Below, in pieces: positions 1 through 11,400 of a stretch of DNA of 64,000 bases. Below the pieces are notes generated by a model. It had not been told where the DNA came from, searched no databases, and saw only the letters and a list, made by a program, of their open reading frames with translations. The position numbers and the translations under genes were made by a program. This DNA is from Hemileia vastatrix (Eukaryota; Basidiomycota; Pucciniomycetes; Pucciniales; Zaghouaniaceae): positions 11,754,001 to 11,818,000 of the forward strand of contig JASXTE010000012.1 of assembly GCA_030280995.1 (NCBI GenBank). The letters run 5' to 3'. Numbering within the stretch: the first letter of the stretch is position 1; each line of letters opens with the position of its first letter.

Positions 1-548
1 ATCATCTGTGCTTGATATACTTCCACAGAATTTGTTGCACCCTGTGGTAGCCTTGTTAGCTTAAAAGGCCCCAATGGTGTTTCAACCGTAGTCATAGGTC
101 TTGATGATTTGTCTAATTCACGTTCATCTTATCCTCCCATAATATCTCCTAATCCATAACATGTGTGTCCTGCAAAAGATTCAATAAAATTCTCTGGTGT
201 TGGTGACATTCCTGTGTACTTCACTGTGACCTTGTTCATCTCACTGTGTTTAACAACACAAAATACTGGAATTGAATAACTAGACATAGACGGTTCATAC
301 AGGAAAGACATTGACCTTTCCATAATTAATTCTGTATACTCTTCTTTTACAGCTGCTGGTATTGGAAAATCCTTTTTTTTCCATGGCACATGAGGTATAA
401 CTGGAACAATGTAAGGTTTACCATAAGAGTGTTTCAACAACCCCCATTCATCTTCTGAAAATGCAATAGCCTTCTCCCTAAGAAACATAACATGTAACAA
501 GAAGTTCTTCTCTTCCTGTGATAAGCAATCCTCTGCTCCAAAATTAAC
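1..548 (-). pseudogene. Ty3-like reverse transcriptase fragment, F-I-D-D-G-G family (decayed)
   Basis: On the minus strand the translation from about 548 downward follows the N-terminal part of the RT of element D (59639-61630) almost motif by motif. It matches the stretch beginning VNFG, the LKHSYG-P block, the IPAA block, the Y-E-x-S-x-S-S-Y-S-x-P-V-F-C block and G-L-G-D-I-M-G-G. The codon after G-G is a stop (about 126) where D has Tyr, followed by D-E-R-E-L and, nearer position 1, L-T-R-L-P-Q-G-A-T-N-S. A small internal deletion removes the K-P-N-G-K-L-R segment. The copy continues past the left edge of the window. It is non-functional and not the same copy as element A, which lies on the other strand. 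Confidence 0.8.
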
Positions 549-861
549 CGTTGTGGTACACATCTTGCAGCAATGCAGAAATTTTGCAGCTTGTAGCAAG
601 CGCAACAAAGTGGTTGCCAAGTAAAATGGCAACATGAGCGCAACAAAGGGATGTTATAGCGCAGAAAAGGAAGACTTTCAGAGCACATTTTTTTGTGTAT
701 TATGGAAGTATAAGTTGCGGAGAGAAAAAGGTTAGGGTAAGTACATAATGGGCTAAATGACAAGGAAATATGGTATGTATTTACGAGAAGTCAAGGGCAG
801 CACTAGATGTATGATATGGACTTACAAGGTAGAAATTGAGGTGGCATAGATATTTACGCTT
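549..861. other. No gene recognised
   Basis: The stretch lies between the RT relic and a decayed coiled-coil frame. I see no open frame with family resemblance, no RNA gene and no clear LTR end. Confidence 0.5.
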
Positions 862-1112
862 ATGTTAGCAGCAACACTTTTGGGAGAAGCTGTGCCGCCC
901 ATGAAGATGGAAAATTTGTTAGAAAAATAAGTAGAAGCGCTAGAAAGACAAAACGCATAACAATTTGCACTCAAGAAAAAGATAAGAAAGATAAGACTCA
1001 AGATAGGAAAACTATTTGCTGAAGCGCAAAGGGTTTCACAATTAGTGGATACTTGTGTCGCCAGTGAGGGTCATTGTAATAGGTATGAAAGGGGTGCAGT
1101 ACCTATTATTTA
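862..1112 (+). pseudogene. Decayed short coiled-coil frame upstream of an LTR
   Basis: From the ATG at 862 one frame reads about 80 codons with only two internal TAA codons before the TAG near 1110. The translation is rich in Leu, Glu, Lys and Arg with heptad-like spacing (for example LEALERQ-like and KIRLKIGKLFAEA-like stretches), which suggests a coiled coil. It lies about 170 bases upstream of a purine tract and an LTR. I infer it is the 3'-terminal reading frame of a retroelement, or part of a gag-like protein. No family is recognised. It could equally be chance. Confidence 0.35.
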
Positions 1113-1267
1113 GTGAGGGATCTTAAGAAGTGTAGGTTTCAGGTGCTATTGGAGCTGAAACCCATGCTAATTAATGTACTTATATCTTTGAGATATTTAG
1201 ATACCGTTTGATATACTTATCTTAGCGCTGAACTTGTGTAGGAAAACTTGTAGGTCAAGGAAACATA

Positions 1268-1279
1268 GGGAGGGGGAGC
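1268..1279 (+). promoter_or_regulatory. Putative polypurine tract
   Basis: A purine run (GGGAGGGGGAGC) directly abuts the TG of the LTR starting at 1280. This is the position and composition of a plus-strand priming tract for a plus-strand LTR retroelement. Confidence 0.5.
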
Positions 1280-1747
1280 TGAAAATACAAATATATATAA
1301 TTACTCACTTGTAAATAGTGTGTGTGTGTAAGTTATTAATTAATAGATAAAAAGATATATTTTATTCTTTTGTAAATATTAGGTATGCATACCAGAAGTA
1401 GCACTGTAGAGTTATTTTATTGCTACAGTAAGGATAGTATTAGATAGAGCGCTTCAAGAGGGAGTGACTGAGAGTACTGGTTCTAACTGAGAATAGATCT
1501 AGCCAACATTTTGATTGCTTATATTAAAATATATTTATCTTTTATCCCCTTTATTATTATTAACTGTCATTCTACTTCCACCTCCACACACAGAATAAAT
1601 AACCAGACTTACAATACGTGATTTCACTGCCTTTAAATATTAGAGTGGTAGGTGCTTCTTTTTTAAAATTTATATTTAGGAAGGAGAAAAAACCCATCTT
1701 GGAATGGTGTCTATAGCTTAGTATTATATAACTCTTTCTTGTCTACA
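1280..1747 (+). repeat. LTR of element A (468 bp)
   Basis: The LTR is bounded by TGAAAATACA at the left and TTGTCTACA at the right. A purine tract lies immediately upstream, and a primer-site-like sequence containing TTGGTGTCCC lies immediately downstream. Only one copy is in the window, so the ends rest on the TG...CA borders and these flanks. It probably drives the gag-protease region that follows. Confidence 0.55.
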
Positions 1748-1765
1748 ATTGGTGTCCCAACAGTG
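1748..1765 (+). promoter_or_regulatory. Putative primer-binding site of element A
   Basis: Directly after the LTR the sequence ATTGGTGTCCCAACAGTG contains TGG followed by a GC-bearing stretch. This fits a tRNA 3' end (CCA complement) with a 3-nt offset from the LTR. Confidence 0.45.
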
Positions 1766-1993
1766 GGGGCCAGATTGTAAGTAAGATTATTTTTTTCTTG
1801 TTTTTTTAAGGTTTTTGTCAAAGAGGGCCTAATCAAGCCGGCACTTCAGTGGAAGAGTCTTAGGGTCTACAACAAGTGGATCAAGAGCCGTAATCAGAGG
1901 ATAGTGTAGGGCTGTATTAAAAAAGGAATATAGTTGATATAAGCTTTTAGTGCTTATTTTTTTGTTTATAATTATAGTAGTTAAAAAGTTAGA

Positions 1994-3148
1994 ATGGATC
2001 CTACAGCTACTATGTCTAAAGTAACTCAGAAGAGGGCAAAGTCTCCAAATTATATGGCCTTGATACCGCCTATGGTTTCTACAATTATTAGGTGTAAAGA
2101 TGAAAGCTTGTGATTTACTGGGATTAACACTCAAAAGTTTTTGACAAGGTTTGAACAAGCAGCGGAAGTAAATATGGCATTTGATTATGATATGGTGAGT
2201 CAAGTGTCATTTTTTGTCACAAATGGATGTAAAGATAATCTAGAAGAGCTCAATGGTCACAAGAAACCTGACTAGATGGCGTTAAAAGTGCAAATGTTAA
2301 AAAGATGGCCTAGATTTAGGGAAGAAACTAGGTACACAATTAAAGACCTGGATGTCTTGGTAAATAAGGCAAAGGCTAGAGGGGGTATCAGAGAACCTTA
2401 AGATTTTAAAAATTTCCAACAAGAATTTGAGCATGTAGTGAATTATTTTGTCAGTAACAAGGACTTTAGTGATACTAGTTCATCATTACCTTGGTTCTGT
2501 GAGGAGCTAGCACCTGAGGTCAAAGATTGGGAAAAAAGGCCCCTTGATAATGAAGGGAAACTGGTCAGAAAGAGGAATGGAGACTATAATTATCCAGGGT
2601 TGGAGGAAGTGGAAATTTCTGTAGAAGCATAAATGAAGCTGTGTAGAATAGAGGGCTGAGCCTCTAGGGTTTCTTTAGAGGATGTAGTGGTGATAGAGGT
2701 TCAGCCTAGCACTAGATCACCTTCTTCAGAAACAACTCCAAAAGTTGAAGCAACATCACAGGATTCAAATTCTGTAATGGCAAGAATTGAAGAGTTTTAG
2801 AAGAAGTTGAATGAAGTGGCTAAACCCAAGCCCTGACATACTCCTCAACTATCATAACTTTCTTCAATGGTATGTTATTACTGTGGTAAATAAAGACATA
2901 CTAGGATGAGGTGTAATGTGCTTCAAAAGAATGAAGAAGATAAAGTTGTTTTTTAAGAGGTTACAATGCTGATGTTGGAAGATGGAACAAAACTTGTCAT
3001 AGATATGGATCAAGAGATGCAAGCAAAGTTCATCAATCATATTAATAAAAAGTCTATGGAGGGAAATTTGTGAAAGGGTAAGGAGTCTGAAGCTAAAGAG
3101 AAGGGTAATGACACAAAATCAGTTAATTTTTTAGTTACTTGTGCAGTT
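1994..3148 (+). pseudogene. Gag of element A (decayed)
   Basis: From the ATG at 1994 one frame runs with scattered stops. It first shows a Gag/capsid-like helical region (F-L-x-R-F-E-Q-A then a W-P-R-F-R block), then an acidic segment that is open at 2438-2632. A zinc knuckle follows at 2873-2914 with the pattern C-Y-Y-C-x4-H-x4-C, carrying a TAA in place of one spacer residue. At least five nonsense codons are present, so it cannot make Gag. It lies between the LTR at 1280-1747 and the protease of the same element. Confidence 0.65.
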
Positions 3149-4370
3149 TTGGATTTTGAAGTAAAAGAAGGAGTGGTTGCGGCACCACTTCCTGCAGTGC
3201 ATTTGGAAATGTTTTCAGCAAAGCACAAGAAAATGGCCCCACCAACTATTAGTAGGCCAAGAAGAGCTGGCACTAGATATGCAAATCCAGAGGATATGGA
3301 GGAAGTATGGTATACTAAAAGGGAGAATACACCTGCACCTATAGAGGATATCGAATTGGATGGTGTGGAATCTGTTGGATATGGTATAGATCATCAGGAA
3401 GAAGAGAAACGTGCAATGATGGAGGACCCAGAGGTAGTTCAGCAAAGAGCAGTACCTTCTGAAGGAATTCCAGGAGCAAGGCATAATACTCCAAAGAACC
3501 CACCTGGAAGAGAAAATTCTGGTGCCAAGGTGACTCAACCTATATGGAAGATGCAGCTCCCAGTTCAGGCTGACTTTCCTAAGTTATCTGAGGATTTAGT
3601 TGGGCAGTGTTTAAAAACTACGGTTTTGGTTCCATTGGGGGTACTGACAGCAGTAGTTCCAGACGCAGAAAATTGAATTGTGGATAAGTGCAGGAAGAAA
3701 AGGGTTGCTAATTTTGAGAGTTTGATGTAGGTGAGCAGTTGTTTCAGCCAGTCGCATAATTACCTAGGGCACCACATTATGCAGGTCCTTTAGGGTATTT
3801 GACAATTACTGTAAATGGTAAGCATATTAGAGCATAAGTTGACACAGGTTCACAAATTAATGTGGTTTCAGTGGATGATTCTGTGAAGCTAGGTCTTCCA
3901 GTAAAAGATGGTGAAGGTACCCTCTCATGAATTGGTGGGGATAAGTTACCTTTTATAGGGGTAGCAGAGTATGTGTGCACTAGAGTTGTGGGAGTAACAA
4001 GGGATATACATTTTTATGTTCCAATGAATGTAGTTAAACCAGTTTTAGGCACTCCATTTTTAATGGATTATTCTGCAACTATTGATTATTGTTTGAATAA
4101 AACCATAGGAATTATGATTATGGGTGATGATGGTATTCTGGTTACAGCAGTCTTAGTAGCGCCTAAGTATGGTGGCTGGGAAACTAGGTACTTTAGAGCT
4201 ATGAGTTTGAAGAAAGAAAGAGAGATTTATGAGAAAGTCTCAGATTACAAAATGGGGTAACCATTAGGAAGGGGTCAATATTTTCATTAGGGACTGGCAT
4301 TTTAGGTGTTACTATCTCCCAAGATGAGAGGAAGCGGGATAGTGACTAGTCAGTCCAACAAGAGGGGATA
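3149..4370 (+). pseudogene. Linker and aspartic protease of element A (decayed, truncated by insertion)
   Basis: The frame at 3149-3676 encodes a proline- and acid-rich linker. A frame change then leads to the retroviral-type protease, with L-G-Y-L-T-I-T-V-N-G, the catalytic V-D-T-G-S-Q-I-N near 3838-3861, G-L-P-V-K, and P-F-L-M-D. The same order occurs in the protease of element D, so A and D belong to one superfamily branch. Stops occur just before V-D-T-G and within the flap region. At 4258-4260 the protease frame stops (GGG TAA) and the -1 frame carries on with V-T-I-S-Q-D-E. The element is cut at 4370 by the solo LTR, and its RT is not in the window. Confidence 0.75.
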
Positions 4371-5547
4371 TGTCAGCCTAAATATCCTTAGGACTGAGTA
4401 TTTCTTATGCTTAAAATAAGATAACCTTAAGTAAATTAAGCTTATATCTTAAAAATAAGGTTAAAATAATAATATATATTATTTTATTATATATATATAT
4501 AATTATTATTCTATTATATAACTTATAATAGTTTAAAAAGCTTATCCATGGCCTAATAATACTTATCAAGGTGTTAATGGAGTCATAATATACTTATTTT
4601 AAGTGATATGAAGTAATTATTGACATACATAAGCTTATATGTATACATAAATCTCATATTCAGTGAAATATGCAGTATATTATGTATATTTAGGTATATA
4701 AGTGGGTTTTAGCCCCTTAATAGCCTATAACCTTTGTTTTTCTGCTTATTTTAGGTCATATGGACAAAATCAGTGGACTCACAACGCCTACAGAAGCATA
4801 GACACCTATATCAGGCGCATACACCCAGTTTGGACAACTAAAATTACTTCCTTGGATGGTTATTCACGGATTTATGGGTTGGAAGGATATTTCTGGGTTA
4901 ATGTGGATGCTTGGGGATGTTATTGGGGGCTTGGATATTTTATTTGTTTCCTTTATATGCTTTTGGTTTCATTAAATCTCTTTTTGATTGTTTATTTTAC
5001 CTGTTTTTTTATGGTATCCGCTTTTATCTGGATTTTCTATTTATGGTATGGATCTGTGTTAATATTAATAGTGATGGAGGGTCCTTACTGGAGGTCTGGG
5101 TGTTGAAACTGCTTGAAGTGGACGCCATGGGGAGGTGATGAGCCCTCACAGTGCTGTAATTGCCGGGGATAGCAGTGACATCATCTGGATTGAAGGTCTG
5201 TGCACTCCAGTGGATTTGGGTATAAGTAAGAAGGGATTTTGACGGTTATTTATCATCATTCAATTACTACAACTCCAACAAAAACTACTATACAATTATT
5301 AACATTTAGAAATATATTATAAAGCCATTATAAATTGATATTATCTTTATATAAGCTATAACTATATTTTATTCATCTATTTTCCACCACTAGCACGCAT
5401 TTAAATCCAAGTATTGTGAGTTTTATTTGAGTATAACTATTTTATTAGTCTTCCCCTGAGGTTTAATCACTAAATCATTTATCAATAAGTAGTAGAACCA
5501 TAAATAAATACTATTATATCATACTTATATACTAGACTATACTGACA
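4371..5547 (+). repeat. Solo LTR, family B (1,177 bp, TSD GGATA)
   Basis: The LTR starts TGTCAGCCTAA and ends ATACTGACA. The five bases GGATA flank it on both sides (4366-4370 and 5548-5552), so this is a complete insertion reduced to one LTR, presumably by LTR-LTR recombination. It matches the LTRs of B1 and B3 along its length and keeps the TATA-like TATATAAG near 4694. A long open frame inside it lacks an ATG near its start and is not annotated as a gene. Confidence 0.9.
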
Positions 5548-5552
5548 GGATA

Positions 5553-6333
5553 TGTCAGTGTATCTAGTATATAAGTATGATTTAATAGTATTTATTAATG
5601 GCTCTCCTACTTATTTATAAATGATTTAGTGATTAAACCTCTGGAGAAGACCAATAAAATAGTTATACTCAAATAAAACTCACAATACTTGGATTTAAAT
5701 GCGTGCTAGTGGTGGAAAATAGATAAATAGAATATAGTTATAGCTTATATAATGATAATATCAATTTATAAAGACTTTATAATATATTTCTAAATGATAA
5801 TAATTGTGTTTAAATTTTTAATTGAATTTTAGTAAGTAAGTGATTTCTAATAACCGTCAAAATCCTCCCTTACTTATACCAAAATCCACTGGAGTGCACA
5901 AACCTTCAATCCAGATGATGTCACTGCTATCCCTGGCAATTACATCACTGTGGGGGCCCATAACCTCCCCATAGCATCCACTTCAAGCATATTCAACACC
6001 CAGACCTCCAGTAAGGAAGCTCCATCACAATTAATGATTACACAGACCCATACGATAAATAGAAAATCCAGATAAAAGCGGATAGCATAAAGAAACAGGT
6101 AAAATAACTAATCCAAAAGGAATAAAATGAAACCCAAAGCATATAAAGGAAAAAATCAAATTTCCAATCCCCCAATAACATCCCCAAGCATCCATATTAA
6201 CCCAAAAATGACCTCCCAACCCATAAATATGTGAATATCCATCCAAGGAAACAGATTAAGTTGTCCAAACTGAGTACATGCGCCTAAAATAGATGAGTAT
6301 GCTTCTGTAGGGATTGTGAATCCACTGAATACG
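5553..6333 (-). repeat. 3' LTR of element B2, first part
   Basis: This is the reverse complement of the family-B LTR. It starts TGTCAGTGTATC at 5553 and matches until the target copy ATACG (6329-6333), where C1 is inserted. The LTR resumes after C1 at 23641 and ends at 24035. Its outer end abuts the GGATA that also flanks the solo LTR. Confidence 0.88.
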
Positions 6334-7145
6334 TGTCACACTCCATGTGACACTCAAGGAAAAAGCAGCTCATTAAATCAATAAAACAGTGGTCTAAATC
6401 CATATTTGAAGCGCAGAAAGCAGTTTTACATAGCAACTGCGACTTTCCTTTGTGTACTCACTATTCAACCGCGCTAGTCTAAACTCTAAATCTAAATTAG
6501 TTAATCTCTAAATAGTGTGTCTTAATCTTTTCCTCAATAAGCAACGCACAGCGCAATAGTCAATGTAATAGTCCGCAAAAAGGTTTATTAAAATATCTGT
6601 GTGTTATTAAAAAGGGGTAGTGAGCATGGACGGAATGGTTAGTGGAGGATTAAAGGGTTAACGGATGTTAGTGAGGAGGGTCCAGGTGTAATGGGTGTAA
6701 TTTTGGTGGTCCGTGGTGTGAGGGATGAGGGATAGGAATGAGGTCCATGCGAGGAGGATTAAAAGATATATAAGGGGTTGGATTTTTAGTTCAAAACTCT
6801 TTAGATTTAAATTATAAAACGTATATATAGTTAATAGTGGTAGTAACCTCAGGTTAAATCATTATTATTTTATCTTTCCTTATTTTCTCAGTAATCATTT
6901 CCAAATCCTAAATCTTTGATTATTGAGTTTTCAACCCTTTGTGAGATCTTAAGAACATTAATATTACCTTTAAATTATATTAGAATTCTTATCACACATA
7001 TCTCAAAGCAGTAGCTCTACCTTAGAGTCATCTTTCAATCACTTCCTCAAACATTTCCTCTGTGCTTCAAAGAAGTTTCTAAACTACTCCCCTTGTCTCA
7101 CTTCGAGGAACACCCATGACTTTGTGTGTAGGTTGTCCAGTGAAA
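6334..7145 (+). repeat. 5' LTR of C1
   Basis: It starts TGTCACACTCCATGTGACAC, where TGTCAC and GTGACA form a small inverted repeat. It ends GTGAAA, whereas the 3' LTR ends GTGACA. It aligns throughout with 13968-14402 plus 23258-23635 and with the C2 LTRs. Confidence 0.88.
6767..6774 (+). promoter_or_regulatory. TATA box in C1 5' LTR
   Basis: TATATAAG lies about 30 bases upstream of a segment (AGATTTAAATTATA, 6803-6816) that is nearly complementary to the sequence just after the LTR. This is where the mRNA would begin. Confidence 0.6.
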
Positions 7146-7160
7146 GTATAATTTAATTCT
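7146..7160 (+). promoter_or_regulatory. Putative self-primer binding site of C1
   Basis: GTATAATTTAATTCT follows the LTR directly. Its complement matches the expected mRNA start at 6803-6816 with one mismatch. In C2 the corresponding match is perfect over 14 nt. Confidence 0.5.
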
Positions 7161-7221
7161 CCGTAGTTCTCATTCTTTCACACTACTACGTCCCTTTTTC
7201 AGGTGTTTTAAAGATTTTTAA

Positions 7222-8410
7222 ATGGCACCTGTTCAAAGCACTCCTCCTACGGGCGCTACTACTAGGGCTCGTCCTAGAAGCAGGCCAACAGCTACTCGGC
7301 CTGTTTCCGGCACTCACTCCTTGGAACCTCTCGACCTTAGGGAGAGAGAAAATTCAGTCCAATCTGTAGAAGACATCCCCCAGGATTTTGATGATTCTAG
7401 TGAGGAAGAAGAAGGAGAGGATACAATGCATGAGGCACCATCTGCCCCTGCTACTCACCCTTTTGGTCAACCTTCGGAACCTGGACCATCTAATTCTCTG
7501 GAAGAATTCATGAGACTTTTCATGAAAACCCTTTCCAATCCAACGTCTTCGGAGGGATCTAAATTTAAAACTCCTTCTATGAAATCTCCTGATAAATTCA
7601 ATGGAGAAAATCCAGACAAATTGCACCTTTTCTTGAAAACTTGCAAGCTTCTGTTCCATAACAATCCTCAAACCTTCAATAACGACCGATCAAAGGTTGT
7701 TTATGCTTCTTCATTCCTAGCGGGAAGAGCAGCAAGATGGTTCAAACCTTATCTTCTCATGCTCTCTTTGACAGAAACCCATTTACTTATTATCAACTGG
7801 GAAAAGTTCGAAGACCAACTCTTTACGTTGTTTGGTGAGCCTAATAAAACTGACAACGCAGAAATTGAATTGGATTTTCTTTGCATGAGTGATAATGGTA
7901 AAGCCTCTGAATATATTCTCGAAATTCAGAGCACTTCAAACTCTAGTAGGTTGGAATGATGCTGCCCTTAAGTATCATTTCAAAAAGGGTCTTCCTTCGA
8001 GTATTCTGGATCAATTAAATCTTCATGGTCAGAAAATTACTACTTTAACGGATTTAATGGATCAAAACCTCAAACTCAACGGCGTTGACCAAGGACGACT
8101 ACAACATCGTCGATACGCCAACAAATCTCAAGGCCTAAATTTTTAATCGGGACCTTCTTCTCACCCACGGACAACTCAATCTTCCTCGACTCAATCCAAA
8201 CCCAATAAGGGAAAGGATAAACCTTTACCAAAAGGCTCAACCCCAGGCAATATCAGCAAACTAATGGATTTAAAAGGGGAACTTAAAGAAGCTGAGAGGA
8301 AGAGGCAAGCATATAATGGGTTATGTATGTATTGTGGGGGTAAGCACAAGCTAGAAGATAGTGTAAAATTGAAGGAAAGAGAAGGTACTAGTTCAAGGTC
8401 AAAAAACTAG
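7222..8410 (+). pseudogene. gag: Gag of C1
   Basis: The ATG at 7222 opens a frame starting MAPVQ with an Arg/Thr-rich N-terminus and a long acidic stretch. A Ty3-type capsid domain follows (M-K-S-P-D-K-F-N-G, then F-L-A-G-R-A-A-R-W, then Q-L-F-T-L-F-G). One extra T near 7915, compared with C2, shifts the frame, and the capsid then continues in the frame open at 7889-8146. A stop at about 8144 interrupts the tail. The zinc knuckle near 8326-8364 reads C-M-Y-C-G-G-K-H-K-L-E-D-S, so its last cysteine is lost (C2 keeps it). The frame ends at TAG TAG (8408-8413), immediately after a slippery heptamer. Confidence 0.85.
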
Positions 8411-8444
8411 TAGATAGTTTACTTGTGTGCAAAGCAAACTATCT
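8401..8444 (+). promoter_or_regulatory. -1 frameshift signal of C1 (gag/pol)
   Basis: The heptamer A AAA AAC (8401-8407) lies in the Gag frame and is followed at once by TAG. A 9-bp perfect stem (8412-8420 with 8436-8444) follows after 4 bases, with a 15-nt loop. Pol continues in the -1 frame. The same arrangement is present in C2. Confidence 0.75.
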
Positions 8445-11400
8445 TATCTCTCCCAGTGCACAGAACCTCCATGTCTTAAGGACTGGAGTTGCCTTAAACT
8501 GCTTGAGATTCATTCTTTTCAAGGAGGATACCCCCTTCAGTTGTCTTATAGACTCTGGATCTTCAATTTCTTTTTTCAGTTTATCTTTTGCCGAGAAGTT
8601 AAAGCTGACATTCACAGATATCGATTGAACTCCAATATATTTGGTTGAATCAGAGGAACCCAAATATTGGGTAAGTAAGAAAGTTTTATTGTTTTTAACT
8701 TTCCAAATTTTCCCCCCTTCAAGTGGGAATTATCAGTCTTGGACGCCCCAAGAATGGAAGATACCATCCTTGGCCATGACTTTTTAACACATTGGAATCC
8801 TGAAACTGATTGGTCACGGGGATTGATTACACCACACACTAAGTATATTTCTAATTCTTTAATGCAGGTCAATAGGGAGTTAAACAACCCGCGTGACAAT
8901 GTCCTGCTAGAGAACAAATCTCTGCCAGATGACTTGCAAGCATCTGATCTTTCTCTAAATGAGCAATTGGCTAACAATTCTAGCTCGATCACTTCACTCA
9001 AAGAGGATTTAAATTGCCTCAAAGTAGTAGAATTATGCTCTCTCAATTCTGGGCTTCCCTCGACAGACTCTCTCAAAGATGATGAGGACAACCAAATCAA
9101 TGTTGAAGCCATTAAATCAACTCTACTGGAAATCTATCATGATTTACTCGATGTTTTCTCAATCCGCAAGGCCAATAAGTTACCACCTCATCTACCCTAC
9201 GACCATTGAATAGAGTTAATAGGTCCAGTACCTCCAGCAGGTCCTGTCTATTCTTTGTCAAAGAACAAATCTCAAGTTCTTTGAGACTACATTGCAGTGA
9301 ATGTAGCCAAAGGTTTCATCAGAGCCAGTAAATCTCCAACTGGCTCCCCTGTTCTTTTTGTAAAAAAAAAAGACTTTAGCCTCAGGTTGTGTGTTGACTA
9401 TAGAAAGCTCAACACAGTTACAAAGAATAATGCATATCCATTTCCTCCTATGTCATTACTTCTTACCCTTTTTAATGGTGCTAATTTCTTTTCTAAATTG
9501 ATCTTAGAGGCGCTTATAATCTTATTCGCATTGCAGAATGTCATGAACCACTGACTGCAATGCGCACTAGATTTGGTAGTTTTGAATACTTAGAAATGCC
9601 TTTTTGATTATGTAATGCACCATCTTCTTTTCAAACTTTTGTCAATGACATCTTTCATGATGTTATCAAACAATTTGTTGTTGTTTACTTAGACGATATT
9701 TTAATTTTCTCAAAGACACTGGATGAACACATTTATCATGTTCAACAGGTTCTAAATCGCCTTTGAGAGAAGGGTTTCTACGCCAAGCACAATAAATGTG
9801 AATTCCATCTTAAATCTATTGATTTTTTGGGTTTTACGTTATCCACCAATGGTTTAGTCATGGATGACAAAAAGGTCCAAAAAGTCCTGGAATGGCCTGA
9901 GCCCAAAACCGTTAAATCCCTCCAAGGATATTTGGGTTTTGCCAATTTCTATAGAAGATTTTTTAAAGATTACTATAAAACTATATCCAATCTTACTTCT
10001 CTTCTTAGAAAAGATATTCCTTTTGTTTTTACTTCTACAGCACGAAAGGAATTTGAAGCATTAATAAATGCATTTACCACAGCTCCAATTCTTCAACACT
10101 TTGATCCTTCTGCTTCAAAAATAGTCAAAACAGATGCTAGCAATTATGATATTGCTGGGGTCATTTCTCAATTCAATCCTGAAACAAAATTGTTTCATCC
10201 TGTTGCTTTCGAGTCATGCAAACTCATTGCAGCAGAATTAAATTACGAAATTCATGACAAGGAACTTTTAGCTATTATCCATTGTCTTAAAAAATGGCAC
10301 TCTTTTCTTCTCAGCCTAGATAGTCCTTTTCAAATCTTGACTGACCATAATGCTTTGAAATACTTTATGTCTTCCAAAGCGTTAACCAGGCATCAAGTCA
10401 GGTGGGCTGAATTTTTGTCTGAATTTCTTTTTTCTATTTCCTATTGCCCAGGTAAGAGCTGCATTGTCCCTGATATCCTTTCACGTCGGGACAATGTTAA
10501 CCCACAGCGGAGGGACGCATTTGCTGACAAAAACTCAGAAAATGTGAAATAAATTTTCAACAAATCAATGTTAACAACTCATCAACTTAATTCAATGACA
10601 ATTCAATCTTTCCAAAATCCACTATCCAACATCCTAAAAGCTCAGTTGAAGGACAATTATTCTTTAGGGTTAAAAGACAGAATACTCTCCAAGCAAGGGG
10701 CCAAAAGATTTAGTATTGAATCAGGTCTATTAGTTTTTGAAGGTAGAGTAGTCATACCCAACAACAATGAAATAAAATTATGGATTTTCAATAGTCAACA
10801 TGATTCTCCATTAGCTGGTCATTTTGGGGTTGATAAGACCTACCAGTTAATAGCGAGGGATCTCTTCTGGCCAGGAATGACCAGAGAAATTAAGGCCTAT
10901 ATAAGATCTTGTTATGAATGTAATAGGAATAAGGCTCCCTGTCACCAGAAGCATGGGTTGCTTCAACCACTTCCTATTCCCTCTAAACCTTGGGAATCCT
11001 TATTTATGGATTTTATTTCTCAACTTCCTCTTTCTAATAATTTTGATGCTATATTAGTAATAATAGATAAATTTTCAAAGATGTCTATTTTCATTAAAAC
11101 CACTACTACTGCTACAGCAGAAGATTTGTCAAAATTTTTTCTAGAATATGTATTTTCCAAACATGGCTTACCCAATGATATTATTTCAGATAGAGGCTCA
11201 TTGTTTGTATCCACATTCTGGACTAAATTGTGTCAACAACTCAATATCATGAGGAATCTCTCCACGGCCTATCATCCTGAAACCAATGGGCAAACAGAAA
11301 GGGTCAACCAAATCCTGGAACAATACCTTCAAATGTATGTCAGTTACCAACAAGACAATTGGACCACATGGTTACCATTGGCCGAATTTGCTTATAATAA

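Noticed and set aside
4702..5106. A 134-codon open frame inside family-B LTRs, repeated at 22407-22811 and in broken form elsewhere, hydrophobic at its end
   Set aside because: It has no ATG near its start (GTG only), overlaps the TATA region, and is broken in other LTR copies. Repetition merely reflects LTR copies. I keep it as chance or at best a spliced leader segment.
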